Shown here: one piece after another, positions 11,785 through 21,639 of the stretch | How positions within the stretch are numbered: position 1 is the stretch's first letter | Layout: every line of letters begins with the position of its first letter | Source: Delphinus delphis | Taxonomy: Eukaryota > Chordata > Mammalia > Artiodactyla > Delphinidae | NCBI RefSeq assembly: GCF_949987515.2 | Contig: NW_027192651.1 | Span: forward strand, 1,488,001 to 1,552,000 | DNA length: 64,000 bases | Reading direction: 5' to 3' | The notes under the pieces: model-generated | Database searches by the model: none | Seen by the model: only the letters and a program-made list of their open reading frames with translations | What the model was told of the DNA's origin: nothing | Made by a program: the position numbers and the translations under genes

Positions 11785-13365
11785 TTGGCCAAAAAGGGCG
11801 TATGCGTTTTTTCCTGAATATATTCAGGAAAAAACGCATACGCCCTTTTTGGCCAACCAAGCAAGCTTGCAAAGGAAATCTGCACTACAATGAAGTCTCA
11901 CTTCCCCCCGGTCAAAAGGGCCATCTGAAAAAAGTGTAAAATCCAGAAAGGCAGGACAGGCCACGGAGAACTGGGAGCCTTGTTATGCTGATGGGCGGGA
12001 TGTAAATTGCCAACAGACACTCCGGAGAAGTGTATGGTGTTTCCTGAAACATCTAAAAAACAAAGCAACAGAGCCTAGGGCACTGCCACTTATGGTCCTA
12101 TAGCTTAGGGAAATTAAAATCAAAAAGACACAGCCACCCCAAAGTTTGGGACGCCTCTGTTTACAAGAACCTCGTTTACAGTACAAGTTTAACATCGCAG
12201 AAAGTGAAAAATGGATAAAGAATTTGTGGTATTTATTTACAAAGCAATATCACTCAGCAATGAAATCTATGTCATCAGGCCCTTAGCAGAACAATGAGTG
12301 GATTCAGGTATGATGATTCTAACTGAAATAAGTCACACAGAAAAAGAAACATCATAAGATATCAGTAATACACGGAATGTAAACTTGGCTACACAGGAAC
12401 TGAATTACAGAACAGAACAGGGTCTCAAATTTAGAAAACCAACTTATGCTTGCTTAACGGGAAAGGTGAGTTGGGGTGCTGCATAAAACCAGAGATTGAA
12501 ATGAGCACAGATAAAGTTACTTAAGCCAAATATGGAATAGACAAGAGCTACTCCTTGCTCAATGAAATGGACTCAACACCGCATATTAAACGCCTAAGAA
12601 TGTACCTGACTAGTAAGTATCTTAAAACCTATGGATTGCTATGTCTCCGAAAGAGAATCAAGCATGTGTACAGGGGCATGAACGCAGCAGTGATAGGATT
12701 GGAGAGGTTCGGTGAGCAAATGAAGACCCTTTGAAGTGATATTGCATGGTACCCATTACACGGGTCTCAACTCTCCAGGTTTAAGGTATTCTTCCTTCAG
12801 CTGAAACATGCATGTGGAACCCCGCGTATGATCAACCGTGTGAACGGGAGACGTGTTCAAATATGTCTCAGTTTTCCTCCCCTGGTACTCGGGTGCAACA
12901 TTCCAGAGCCTTTACTAACACTCTCCCGACTTGGAGAGTCAGCGCCTTTAACCTCCTGTTTGGCCCAGTTTGCAATTTCTGCGGAAGATGAACAGGAATA
13001 GGGAGAACCAATGAGAGACTAGCTGGAGGTGTCTGGACGGGCAAATTTAACTCTCATTTCCCACCAGGAAGAGGAAATAACGAAAGGCTCAGCGTGCCGT
13101 GCCGGAACCATATTAGGGCCTGAAGCCATCCTGCGGTGTTGCGGCCAGCTCAAAAGAAAGCGAGTTGAAGAAAGGAGCTCAGGGTCTCTGTAATTCACAA
13201 ACCTGCAGAGTTATAAATGACAGCTATCGTCCAAAAATATACTGAAGTAAGGCTGCCAAGAGGACTTGAAAGCGGGGCAGAATTGCAGGATACCGATTTC
13301 AGGAGGTAGACTGGAATTGCATTGAAAGCATAGGAAAAGAGGCAGAACGTCCACAATGATGCACT
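11785..13365 (+). repeat. Satellite unit L8 (~1581 bp)
   Basis: Perfect palindrome. Private changes ggccacggag, agttacttaagcc and, late in the unit, aagtgatattgc. Divergence begins to rise toward the array edge. Confidence 0.9.
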
Positions 13366-14153
13366 TTGCCAAAAGGGCGTGTGCGTTTTTTCCTGAATAT
13401 ATTCAGGAAAAAACGCATACGCCCTTTTTGGCCAACCAAGCAAGCTTGCAAAGGAAATCTGCACTACAATGAAGTCTCACTTCCCCCCGGTCAAAAGGGC
13501 CATCTGAAAAAAGTGTAAAACCCAGAAAGGCAGGACAGGCCATGGAGAACTGGGAGCCTTGTTATGCTGATGGGCGGGATGTAAATTGCCAACAGACACT
13601 CGGGAGATGTGTATGGTGTTTCCTGAAACATCTAAAAAACAAAGCAACAGAGCCTAGGGCACTTCCACTTATGGTCCTATAGCTTAGGGAAATTAATATC
13701 AAAAAGACACAGCAAACCCAAAATTTGGGATGGCTCTTTTTACAGAAATCTCTTCTACGGCACAAGTTAAATATCCCAGAGAGCAAATAATGGATAAAGA
13801 AGTTGCGGTACTTATGTACAACAGAATACCACTCAGCAATGAAATCTATGTCACCAGGCCCGTACCAGCATAATGAGTGCATTGAGGCACGATGATTCTA
13901 AGTGAAATAAGTCACACAGAAAAAGAAACATCATAAGGTATCACTAATACACGGAATGTGAACTTGGCTACACATGAACTGAATTACAAAACAGAACAGG
14001 GTCTCAAGTTTAGAAAACCAACTTATGCCTGCTTAAGGGGGAAGGTGAGTTGGGGTGCTGCATAAAAGCAGAGTTTGAAATTAGCACAGATACCGTTCCA
14101 TAAGCCAAATATGTAATAGACAAGAGCTACCCCTTGCTCAACGAAATGGATTC
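13366..14153 (+). repeat. Truncated, diverged edge unit L9
   Basis: The palindrome is damaged: the left arm reads tttgccaaaagggcgtgtgcg, with one base lost and two substitutions against the right arm. From about 13690 divergence rises sharply (acagcaaaccc, ctcttctacggc, cagagagcaaataatgg). The unit ends inside its L1-derived part at an L1 junction near 14154. Variants ggtatcactaatac, acacatgaac and gggggaaggtg recur at the other side of the island near 23960-24070. Confidence 0.85.
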
Positions 14154-14880
14154 AACAATGAGGTATCACCTCACACCTGGTAGAATAGGCATCATTGAAA
14201 ATCTACAAACAAAAAATGCTGGAAAGGGTGTGGAGAAAAGGAACCCTCTTCCACTATTGTTGGGAATATAAATTGATACAGTCATTATGGAGAACAATAT
14301 GGAATTTCTTAAGAAACTAACAATAGAATTACCATATGATACAGCAATCCCAGTACTGGACATATACCCAGACAAAACCATAAATCAAAAAGAGTCATTC
14401 ACCGCAATGTTCATTGCATCACTATTTACAATATCGAGGTAATGGAAGCAACCTAAATGCCCACAGACAGACGAATGCATAAAGCTGTGGTACATATATA
14501 AAATGGAATATTACTCAGCCATGAAAAGGAATGAAATTGGGTCATTTGTAGAGACGTCGATGGATCTAGAGACTGTCATACAGAGTGAAGTAAGTCAGAA
14601 AGAGAAAAACAAATCTTGTATATTCATGCATATATGTGGAACCTAGAAAAACTGTACAGATTAACCATTTTGCAAGGCATAAATAGAGCAACAGATGTAG
14701 ACAACAAACGTATGGACAACAAGGGGGGAAAGCTGTTGGGGGGGTGGTGGTGGGAGGAGTTGAGAGACTGGGATTGGCATGTATACATTTATATGTATAA
14801 AATAGATAACCAATAAGAACCTGCTGTATAAAAATATAAAATAAAATTCAAAATTAAAAAGAAGTAAAATTTAAAAAATA
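14154..14880 (+). mobile_element. LINE-1 3' end, 5'-truncated
   Basis: Begins at acaatgaggtatcacctcac, inside the L1 ORF2 C-terminal coding region, and continues through gggaatataaattg, tggaatattactcagcc and the 3' UTR (aaaatagataaccaataag, gaacctgctgtataaaa) to an A-rich tail (ataaaataaaattc). The ORF2 frame is broken by stops and small indels, so it is a dead copy. It is far closer to consensus L1 than the L1-like part of the satellite and has a different 3' UTR ending, so it is a separate, later element. No clear target-site duplication was found by eye. Confidence 0.88.
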
Positions 14881-15045
14881 AAACAGAAAAAACAATTATT
14901 CCCTGCACATACATGTATTTATATGAATAAATTATTTCCATGCTTATATCTGTAAATACAAAAAAGAGGAATAAAATCTACCTTGAACCAAAAACGAAAA
15001 AGAGAAAAAAAACACAGAACCCACCAGTTACACAGAGGAAAACCA
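14820..15045. other. A-rich tract after the L1
   Basis: A-rich sequence continuing the L1 tail: runs such as aaatttaaaaaataaaacag and agagaaaaaaaacacag. It may be a decayed poly(A) tail plus A-rich target, or remains of a second A-tailed insertion. Nothing else is recognisable in it. Confidence 0.6.
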
Positions 15046-16376
15046 TATCAGGGCACTTGCTCCAGTTGTAAACAATTCTGAAGTTGGTCAGTGGTGGGGA
15101 ATCGTCTCCCATTCAGCCAGCAGCCCCCACGCAACAAGCGTCCTCATTGCAAAGCTGGGGCACCGTGCCGAGGCATCTGTGAGTAAACGTGAGCTGAGCC
15201 CCAGGCCAGTTGCTGCTGAACTATTCCCACCCATCCCAGGTAAAACACCTGAATATATACAAGGACTTGAAAGCCTAGAGGGAGGGCCATAGAGCCACAC
15301 GAGTGACAGCATGCCGGCCGACTTGGTGCCTGCAGGCCAGCCAGGATGGTCCTGGCCCTGGGTGCTCTTCTGGAAGATTTCCATTTCCCTGCCTGAGATA
15401 CCCGTCCTGTCCCTGCCCCCACTGCTTTTTTCCTTCCTCACCTCTGCCCAGGGAGAAATTCCAGCAGCAGGTATGGGTGACACATCCTCTTCTTTAGCAG
15501 GTGGCAGCCTGGCAACTGCTGCAGAAAGTCCAGCAGAGCCCCACTCACACTGGGCCACCCACAAAGCCGTGGCCTCTCACTCCCTCCCACCAGCCCAGCC
15601 CCGAGACTGCTGACAGGGCAGAGAAAATGGCGTCAGGCACGGCTGCAGGGGCTCTTGCTGCCTGGAGTGGTATTTATATTGATCTCAACCCAGGCACACC
15701 TGGGGAGGGCTGGCCGGCACGGTAAGGCTGCCCAGGTCAGCCAATCATCACCCCTCAGGGGCTCACAGTTGCAGAAAATGGAACTTGCTGAACCGGCCAG
15801 GTCCAAGGAACAGGTGTGGGCTCCTGAGAGTCAGGATAGACAAGGGGCTGCAGCTTTGGCTTGTTTTCTAATCATTTTGTCTGGCCCATGAGTGGGAGAC
15901 AACTTCAAGAAAACCCTCTCCTAATGAGAGGAACCCAGGAGTCAGGCAGAGGAGGGGTGGGTGGTGGTTGGAGACAGAGGCCTGGTGCCCCGGGTGCAGT
16001 GGAAGTCTCTGGAAGACCAGGTGGAGGGAGGCCTCACGGAGTGATGCCCAGGGTCACAGACCTGTCGCAGCTGCTGTTTGTTAGTTCAAGTCCTGCTCTG
16101 AGGTGCTCTGTGTCAGCTCTGAGCGACAGCTGAGCTGGGGGTGCTCTGCAATGAGGGCTATGTGCACGGTTCCTGTGTGCCCAGCCCTGCCACGGTACCT
16201 GCAAGGGTAGCTCTGTATCCTGGGAGGGGCCTGACCACGAGAGCCCCGTGGGCTGGGGTGGGGGTGGGGTACCTGCCCAGGTGAGCTCCATATTCTGGGA
16301 TTGGTCTGACCACGAGAGCCCCATGGGCTGCTGGGGACCTGGTAAAGGATGTCAGGACAGTCAGTGAAGCCACCGA
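15046..16376. other. GC-rich unclassified segment
   Basis: Composition changes abruptly from A-rich to GC-rich. Open frames up to 158 codons on the minus strand (15088-15564) and 100 codons on the plus strand (15311-15613) overlap each other, are compositionally driven and show no domain I recognise. A CAAT-like agccaatcatc (about 15737) and a tatttatatt (about 15669) are present but isolated. It could be unique host sequence, a 5' portion of the adjacent ERV, or an unknown repeat; I cannot decide. Confidence 0.5.
16194..16341 (+). repeat. Tandem duplication, 74-bp unit x2
   Basis: Copy 1 starts at ggtacctgcaagggtag (16194) and copy 2 at ggtacctgcccaggtgag (16268). Both contain tgaccacgagagcccc followed by gtgggct or atgggct. 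The copies differ at several positions and by a G-rich spacer (ggggtgggggtggg), so the duplication is not recent. No function is evident. Confidence 0.85.
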
Positions 16377-17575
16377 GGATATACCTCCAGTTGCTCCTAA
16401 TTCCTACACCCTGCTGGTCATTCTACCAACCACCAGGACATGGTATTCTGTATTAGTCTTCAATGATGTCTTCTTTTGTATTCCATTAGTCCCAGAGTCA
16501 CAAGAAATTTTGGCTTGTGAGTGGCAGGACTCAACATACAACTAAAACAATACTTCCGGGCCGTCTGGCCCCAAGGGTGCAAAAATTCCCACACCATCTT
16601 TGGGGAAAGCTTAGCTAAAGACCTAAAAGTTCTACCTCTGGAAAAGGAAACCCTCCTTCAATATGCAGACGACATTCTGATCACCAGCCCTACTAAGGAG
16701 GCCTCTGAACTACCAAGCCAATAAAGGATAGAAGTTGTCCAAGAAAAAGCTCAAATATCACAGACTGCGGTGACCTGCCTGGGCTTCATTCTCACAGAAG
16801 GTCAGAGAAGCCCATCCCAGGAAAGGGAAGAAACCATTTTCAGCCTTACCCCTTTCTAAAACTAGAAGACAGCTTAGGGGTTCCTGGGGAGGCCAGGGTT
16901 TGCTGCTTCTGGATCCCTAGCTACAGTCTACTAGCTGGGCCTCTATATGAAACACTGAAAGGAAAAGATGATGATCCTTTTGAATAGAATCCAGAAGTGG
17001 CCTTTCAAGAATGGAAAGAGCAGTCAATTCAGACCCTTGCCCTGGAACTCCCTAATTTAGCTAAACCCTTTGACCTTTACATTCCCGGTGAAAGGTGAAT
17101 CGCCATTGGAGAATTAGTGCAAAAACTGGGACCACTTGAAATGGAACAATGCAAGAATGCCATCCAGGTAGGATAAACTACGGTCACTAAGGGGCTTGGC
17201 CCACTGCCACATCTGGCCAAGATACTGGCGGTATCTAAAAACCTGGAAATCAGCAGCCCAAAAGGCCACCTCCCTCCTAAGGGAAAAGGACCCCACGTGG
17301 TGATCCTAACCACCAACCATGCCCTGAAGTTGCAGGGTTCGCTCCGTGGGCACACCGACCTCGAGTGAGGAGGCCCTCCAACTCCAACATCCAGAGAGAT
17401 AACCGGGGGCAACAGGGCACCATGACGACTCGTGTGAACATCACTTGACCTGGAGTTTCTCTCATAAAACAACAAGAGTGTGTCCCAAAAGAGTAGACTA
17501 CTGCTTGCAGGACTTACTGCACCCAGAGGGGAGCTAATAATCTTGGCGGGGGAACAGTATACCACACTGTCACCA
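16377..17575 (+). pseudogene. pol: ERV1/gammaretrovirus-like pol remnant (RT to connection)
   Basis: Decayed reverse-transcriptase coding sequence of an endogenous retrovirus. Conceptual translation gives, in order, a segment resembling the RT palm (about 16440-16610), the catalytic-site region where a Y-A-D-D tetrapeptide is readable at about 16660-16680 (many class I ERVs have V at the second place), an R-G-F-L-G thumb motif (about 16870-16895), a connection-like segment (about 17030-17135) and a later piece near 17210-17340. The pieces lie in different frames with several stops, so it is non-functional. Protease, integrase and the RT start were not recognised. The longest open piece is 16521-16724. 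Family level (class I) is inferred from overall resemblance. Confidence 0.75.
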
Positions 17576-17639
17576 TAGAAAAGCCTACAGACACCATGAT
17601 GATGGTGGCCAGTAAGACCGGCTGGACTCCTGTTTACTT

Positions 17640-17960
17640 CAAAAGGCTGTTGACTCAGTAGCCATCATGGTCCTTGATCACCACTGACCCTGGACTGTCT
17701 GGGAGTTGAGCGGGCAGGGCTCTGACACCTGGTGCTGTTTGTACGTTAATTCAGGGGCCTAACTGAAGAAAGCGCAGACTACTGGTCAGAGCATCTAGGC
17801 TGGCAGAGACGGTCAGCCTAAGGTGGCCGAACAAATGTGGGGCGGGGTGAAACCGGCCCCCACAGCGTCTCTGCACATCTCTTTCCTGGACCCTTAAAGG
17901 TCATTAGAATCTATAACACTTCCAATGCTGGTGCTCAGGTGGACGAGCAGGGAGGCAGGG
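17640..17960 (+). pseudogene. env: ERV env transmembrane remnant
   Basis: Short decayed stretch downstream of pol. At 17733-17756 one frame reads C-C-L-Y-V-N-S-G, which resembles the conserved double-cysteine site of gammaretroviral transmembrane subunits. Stops and frameshifts surround it and most of the surface subunit is missing: only about 100 bp separate the last pol-like piece from this one, implying a large internal deletion. Its order after pol and before a probable LTR supports the call. Confidence 0.5.
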
Positions 17961-18119
17961 GTCCTGGGGACAATCAACGTCACCGGGAGGCTGCTGGGGA
18001 GAAGCTCTGACCCTCGCCCCAGGGTATGAGGGCTCCCAACTCAGCACTCAGCAGTTACAGAAGAAGGGTCTGCACCCTCAGCACTCCAAGAATGAGGAAC
18101 GGGACAAAAGGCAGAGGAG

Positions 18120-18572
18120 GGGTTTGTCCCCAGCAAAGCCCATTAAAAATCCCTGGGAGATAAAAATAGAATCTGGGCAATAAAGTCAAGTCTAACCTTT
18201 TTTATCCTTTGTGCTTTGTCTAATTTCACGTGCTCCTAGGGTCCCGCATGCAGAGGTTCCACACCCGGCACTTCAGACCAGATTTCCTAGTGCAGAATGG
18301 CTGGGTCGACACCTCAGCTCCTGGGGCCCAGTGCAGACTCCACGATATAGAGCCTGAGCTACAGCCAACCCAGCCCTCGAGAGCTCCGCCGCCTCCCTCC
18401 CTCCCACTGACTCTGACAGGATCTCTACACAGCAGCCCAGCCCACAGCCCACGGGGTAGTGCATGCTCTCACCTCTCCATTCTCTGATCAAAATATAAAG
18501 TTTCCTTTGCTTGTGAACCAAACTCAGTCTCGATCTCTTGGCCCCAATGACACTGGGCAGGGGGACACTTGT
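18120..18572 (+). mobile_element. Probable ERV 3' LTR
   Basis: After the env remnant comes a purine-rich aaaaggcagaggagggg (about 18108-18124) that could be a polypurine tract, then TGTCCCC as a possible LTR start. AATAAA is at 18179-18184. Near the end, atataaagtttcc, then gaaccaaactcagtctcg and tgggcagggggaca resemble the R-U5 end of class I LTRs. The length of about 450 bp is typical. The exact borders are guesses; no second LTR was seen upstream and the target-site duplication was not identified. Confidence 0.5.
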
Positions 18573-18912
18573 TGGGGTCCACTCTGGAGGATCAATAACA
18601 GAAATTGAGACTATTGTAACCTCAATGAACAGATGTGTGAGCCAAACTGTAGTTAACATAGAACAGTGTATAAGGCTCGGGTAAAATAAGATGTTTTTAA
18701 CACTTCCATTTGATATTTCCATCACTTTTTATAAGCAAGTTCAGTGAAAAGGTTTGTCTTATTTGTCAGGTCAATATTAGAGAAACGAAGTGATTTCTTT
18801 CCAAGGATGTACAGCTAATAATCTTGGTTAAACCTTCAATCTTGTTTTAAATGCTTTTCCATTGAAAATGATACCTCTCTTTCAGCTCCCCCATTTCTGA
18901 GAAGTATAAAAT
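18573..18912. other. AT-rich unclassified segment
   Basis: Stretch of ordinary AT-rich intergenic character between the probable LTR and an L1 fragment. No open frame, RNA gene or recognised repeat was seen. Confidence 0.5.
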
Positions 18913-19106
18913 CTTATAATTTATTATTACCAAAGGGGAAAGGTGGGAGGAGGGATAAATTAACAGTTTGGAATGAACACATACACACTGCTATGTATAA
19001 AATAGATCATCAACAAGGAACTACTGTATAGCACAGGGAACTACACTCAACATTTTGCAATAACCTATAAGGGGAAATAATCTGAAAAAGAATAGATATT
19101 TTTATT
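18913..19106 (+). mobile_element. LINE-1 3' UTR fragment
   Basis: Runs from ttaccaaaggggaaagg through gggataaatta, cacactgctatgtataaaat, actgtatagcacagggaac and ataacctataaggggaaa to ctgaaaaagaatagat. These are landmarks of the cetartiodactyl L1 3' UTR of the 'tatagcacagggaac' type, the same type that underlies the satellite unit, unlike the L1 at 14154. It lies directly before the oldest satellite unit. Confidence 0.85.
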
Positions 19107-19261
19107 GACATCATCTATCAATGACAGTTAAAGTGTAGCCTAAGGGAAGCTGGTGGTGAGTGCTTCTGACCCTGAAGACTTCAATCATCTAAAGTTTGGA
19201 CTCTGCCTACTTCCCAAGGCCCTTAATGAACATATGTGTAGCCGTAGCTTAAAAACTTCCC
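19107..19261. other. Linker between L1 fragment and first diverged unit
   Basis: About 155 bp without a clear match to the satellite. Its first bases (tttttattgacatcatct) resemble the ttattgatgtctctctg that follows the same L1 landmark in the diverged unit at about 20745, so part of it may be very old satellite. Confidence 0.4.
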
Positions 19262-19899
19262 CAGTTTGGGTTTCGGGGAGACACTGCTTTTGAAAAAGCC
19301 CTGGTGTTCTCCTTACATGAATGGGACTCTTCCTACTGCTAAAACATGTCTGTCACACCCAGAGGATGGTATACCGTCTGATCGGGAAGAGTTTGGAAAA
19401 GGCATCTCATCTCCTCATCTCCTGGTGCTCGGGTTCACCCCTCCAGCGTCTTTACTAACAGTCTCCCCACTTGGAGATGTCAGCACTGTCAACATCCTGT
19501 TGCGTACAGTTTGGAATTTGTCCAGAGGATGAAGCGGAAGGATGAGGAACAATGAGAGACAAGTCCTAGGTGTTCAGACAGGCACATGTCACTCTAATTT
19601 CCAATCAGGAAGACGAATTGACCAAAGGCTAGGGTTGCCCATGGAAACAGTATAGGGCTTGAGGAAATCCCGCTGCTTTGTGGCCAGTTCCCATAAACAC
19701 GAGTTGAACAATGGAACTCAGGGGCAGTAAAATTCACAAAACTGCAGAGTTGAAAATATCCATCACTGAAAAATGTCTTGAGGAAAGTCAGAGAAAAGGA
19801 CTTGTAAGCAAGGGAGAATGGCAGGAAAGGGATTTGAGGAGGTAGAAAGGACTCGCCATTAAGCACAAGAAAAGGAGCTGAACATTGCCAACATTGCAG
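19262..19899 (+). repeat. Diverged left region (D0)
   Basis: Equivalent of the unrecognised left region of the unit, beginning around gtttgggtttcggggag and ending at the degraded palindrome. Recognisable by actgctaaaacatg, gatcgggaagag, ctccccacttggaga and aaaactgcagagttgaaa. It is the most diverged copy in the window. Confidence 0.8.
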
Positions 19900-21639
19900 T
19901 TGGCCAAAAAGGGTGTATGCGTTCTTTTCTGTATATATTCAAGAAAAGGGCATACACTTTTTTAGCCAACCAAACAGGTGGGCACTGGAAGTCAATACTA
20001 CAAAAGATATCACTTCACATCAGTCAGAAGAGCCATCCTCATAAAGCGTAAACAACAGAAATGCAGGACAGGGCAACGAGAAGAGGGAGCCCTGTGAGAC
20101 TTATAGTGGAAATGTATATTGCCAACGGCCATTCTGGAGAAGTGTATTGTGTTTACTAAAGCATCTAAAAAATGAGCTACAGAGCATAGGGCACTTGCAC
20201 TCATGGGCGTATATCTTGGGAAAAACAAAAATCGAGAGGACACAGGCACCCCAATGTTTACCCCCTCTCTGTTTAAAAGATCCTCGACTAGGATATAACT
20301 TAAATGTCTCTGGAGGGAAAAAATGGATAGAGATGTGGTACTTAGGTAGAGTGGAATATTATTCAGCCTGGAAATCAATGAAATATGGCCAGTTGTAACG
20401 ACTCCGGAGGAGTTACGTATGATCATTCTAAGTGACAGAATTCAAAAAGAAAAAGACACATATCATAAGATATCACTTAAAGGTGGAATCCAAAATGGCT
20501 ACACATGAAATAAATTACAAAACAAAAACATAGTCAAATATGTAGAAAACACGCATAAGGCTGCTAAACGGGAAAGGTGGGGAGGGGTGAGGCATCATCC
20601 AGGAGGTTGAAATTAGCAAAGATACCATTCCAAATACCAAACTGATAATCAACAAGGCCTACACGGTAGCTAAAAGAACTGCACTCAGCACACTCAAGTC
20701 ACCGGAAAAGAATATATACGACTGGTAAGAATCTGAAAAAGAATTTATTGATGTCTCTCTGTACGCGAATCAAGTGGATGTACAGCAGCAAGAAACAGAG
20801 CTTTGAAAATCAGCTGTAACCAATATAGTAATAAATTGAAAAAAATAAACGACAGAGAGACAGAGAAAACCTCTTACAACTTTTCCTCAGGGACGGTGAT
20901 GCAACATGGATTGAACACATCTAGACCCACAGCAGGATGAGACATAAGGCTGGAAACTGTTTGCGCTAAGAGAAATGTGAGGTTGGGTGAGGAAATGCAC
21001 ACCCTTTAAAGTAATACTACCTGGTACCCATTCAATGGGTCCCAAATCTGCAGGTTCAAGGGATCTTCCTACAGCTAAAACATGCATGGAAAACCCAGAG
21101 GACTGTACACCATGTGATCGGGAGATGTGTCTAAAATGCACCTCATTTATCCTCTCCTGGTGCTCCTGTTCACCATTCCAGCCACGCTACTTAGAATCTC
21201 CCCACTTGGAGAATCAGCACATTTAAACTTCTGTTTCACACATTTTGCAAATTGTGAGGAGGATGAACGGGAAGAGGGGGAACCAATGAGAGAAGAGTTG
21301 TAGGGGTTTGGACGGGCACATATCACTCTAATTTCCCATTAAGAATAAGAATTAAAGAAAGGCTCAGCCTGCCTCGCCAGAGCCAAAATAGGGCCTGAAG
21401 CAATCCTGCGGGTTTGAGGCCAGCTCACAAAAGAGCAACTTAAAAAATGGAGCTCAGGGTCACTGCAATTCACAAACCTGCAGAGTTATAAATGAAAACT
21501 AACGTCCAAAAATATGTTGAGGTAAGGCAAAGAAGAGGATCTGAATGCAAGACAGAATTGCAAGAAACAGATTTCAAGAGATAGATTGGACTCGTCTTTA
21601 ACGCACATGAAAAGCGGCAGAATTTCGACAATGATGCAG
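19900..21639 (+). repeat. Diverged long unit D1 (1740 bp)
   Basis: The palindrome (19900-19969) is degraded, yet still foldable through most of its length. The L1-like part (from actacaaaagatatcac, about 20000) is closer to true L1 than any other satellite unit: caatgtttaccccctc, aaatggatagagatgtggta, tggaatattattcagcc and gaatctgaaaaagaat are all legible. Confidence 0.85.
20805..20970 (+). repeat. Segment absent from 1.58-kb units (copy in D1)
   Basis: About 166 bp that follow the L1-like part. The first third (caatatagtaataaattg, then aaaaaaataaac) reads like the terminal L1 3' UTR and its A-rich tail; the rest (ggtgatgcaacatgg, agacataaggctgg) is not L1. Short units skip directly across this stretch. 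Confidence 0.75.

Larger units (their letters stand above)
1..14153 (+). repeat. Left array of ~1,579-bp cetacean satellite
   Basis: Head-to-tail array, all units in one orientation. Successive 72-bp palindromes start at 736, 2313, 3892, 5470, 7048, 8628, 10206, 11785 and 13366, giving spacings of 1577-1581 bp. Units differ by scattered substitutions and 1-3 bp indels. The unit length matches the common cetacean satellite as reported for delphinids (established knowledge, recalled). The array is well homogenised up to about 13690; beyond that the last unit is clearly more diverged and it stops at an L1 junction near 14154. No gene is present. Satellite identity is strong; the exact family name is from memory. 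Confidence 0.93.

Noticed and set aside
14166..14816. Short open frames in the L1 3' end
   Set aside because: Chance frames in ORF2 remnant and 3' UTR; not L1 proteins.
15088..15613. Opposite-strand open frames in GC-rich DNA as coding exons
   Set aside because: GC-rich sequence lowers stop frequency; frames overlap on both strands, have low-complexity composition and match no family I recognise. An acceptor-like tcttctttagcag exists but there is no supporting exon structure.
16377..18572. Intact or domesticated retroviral gene
   Set aside because: Frameshifts, stops and a large internal deletion; the longest open piece is 67 codons.
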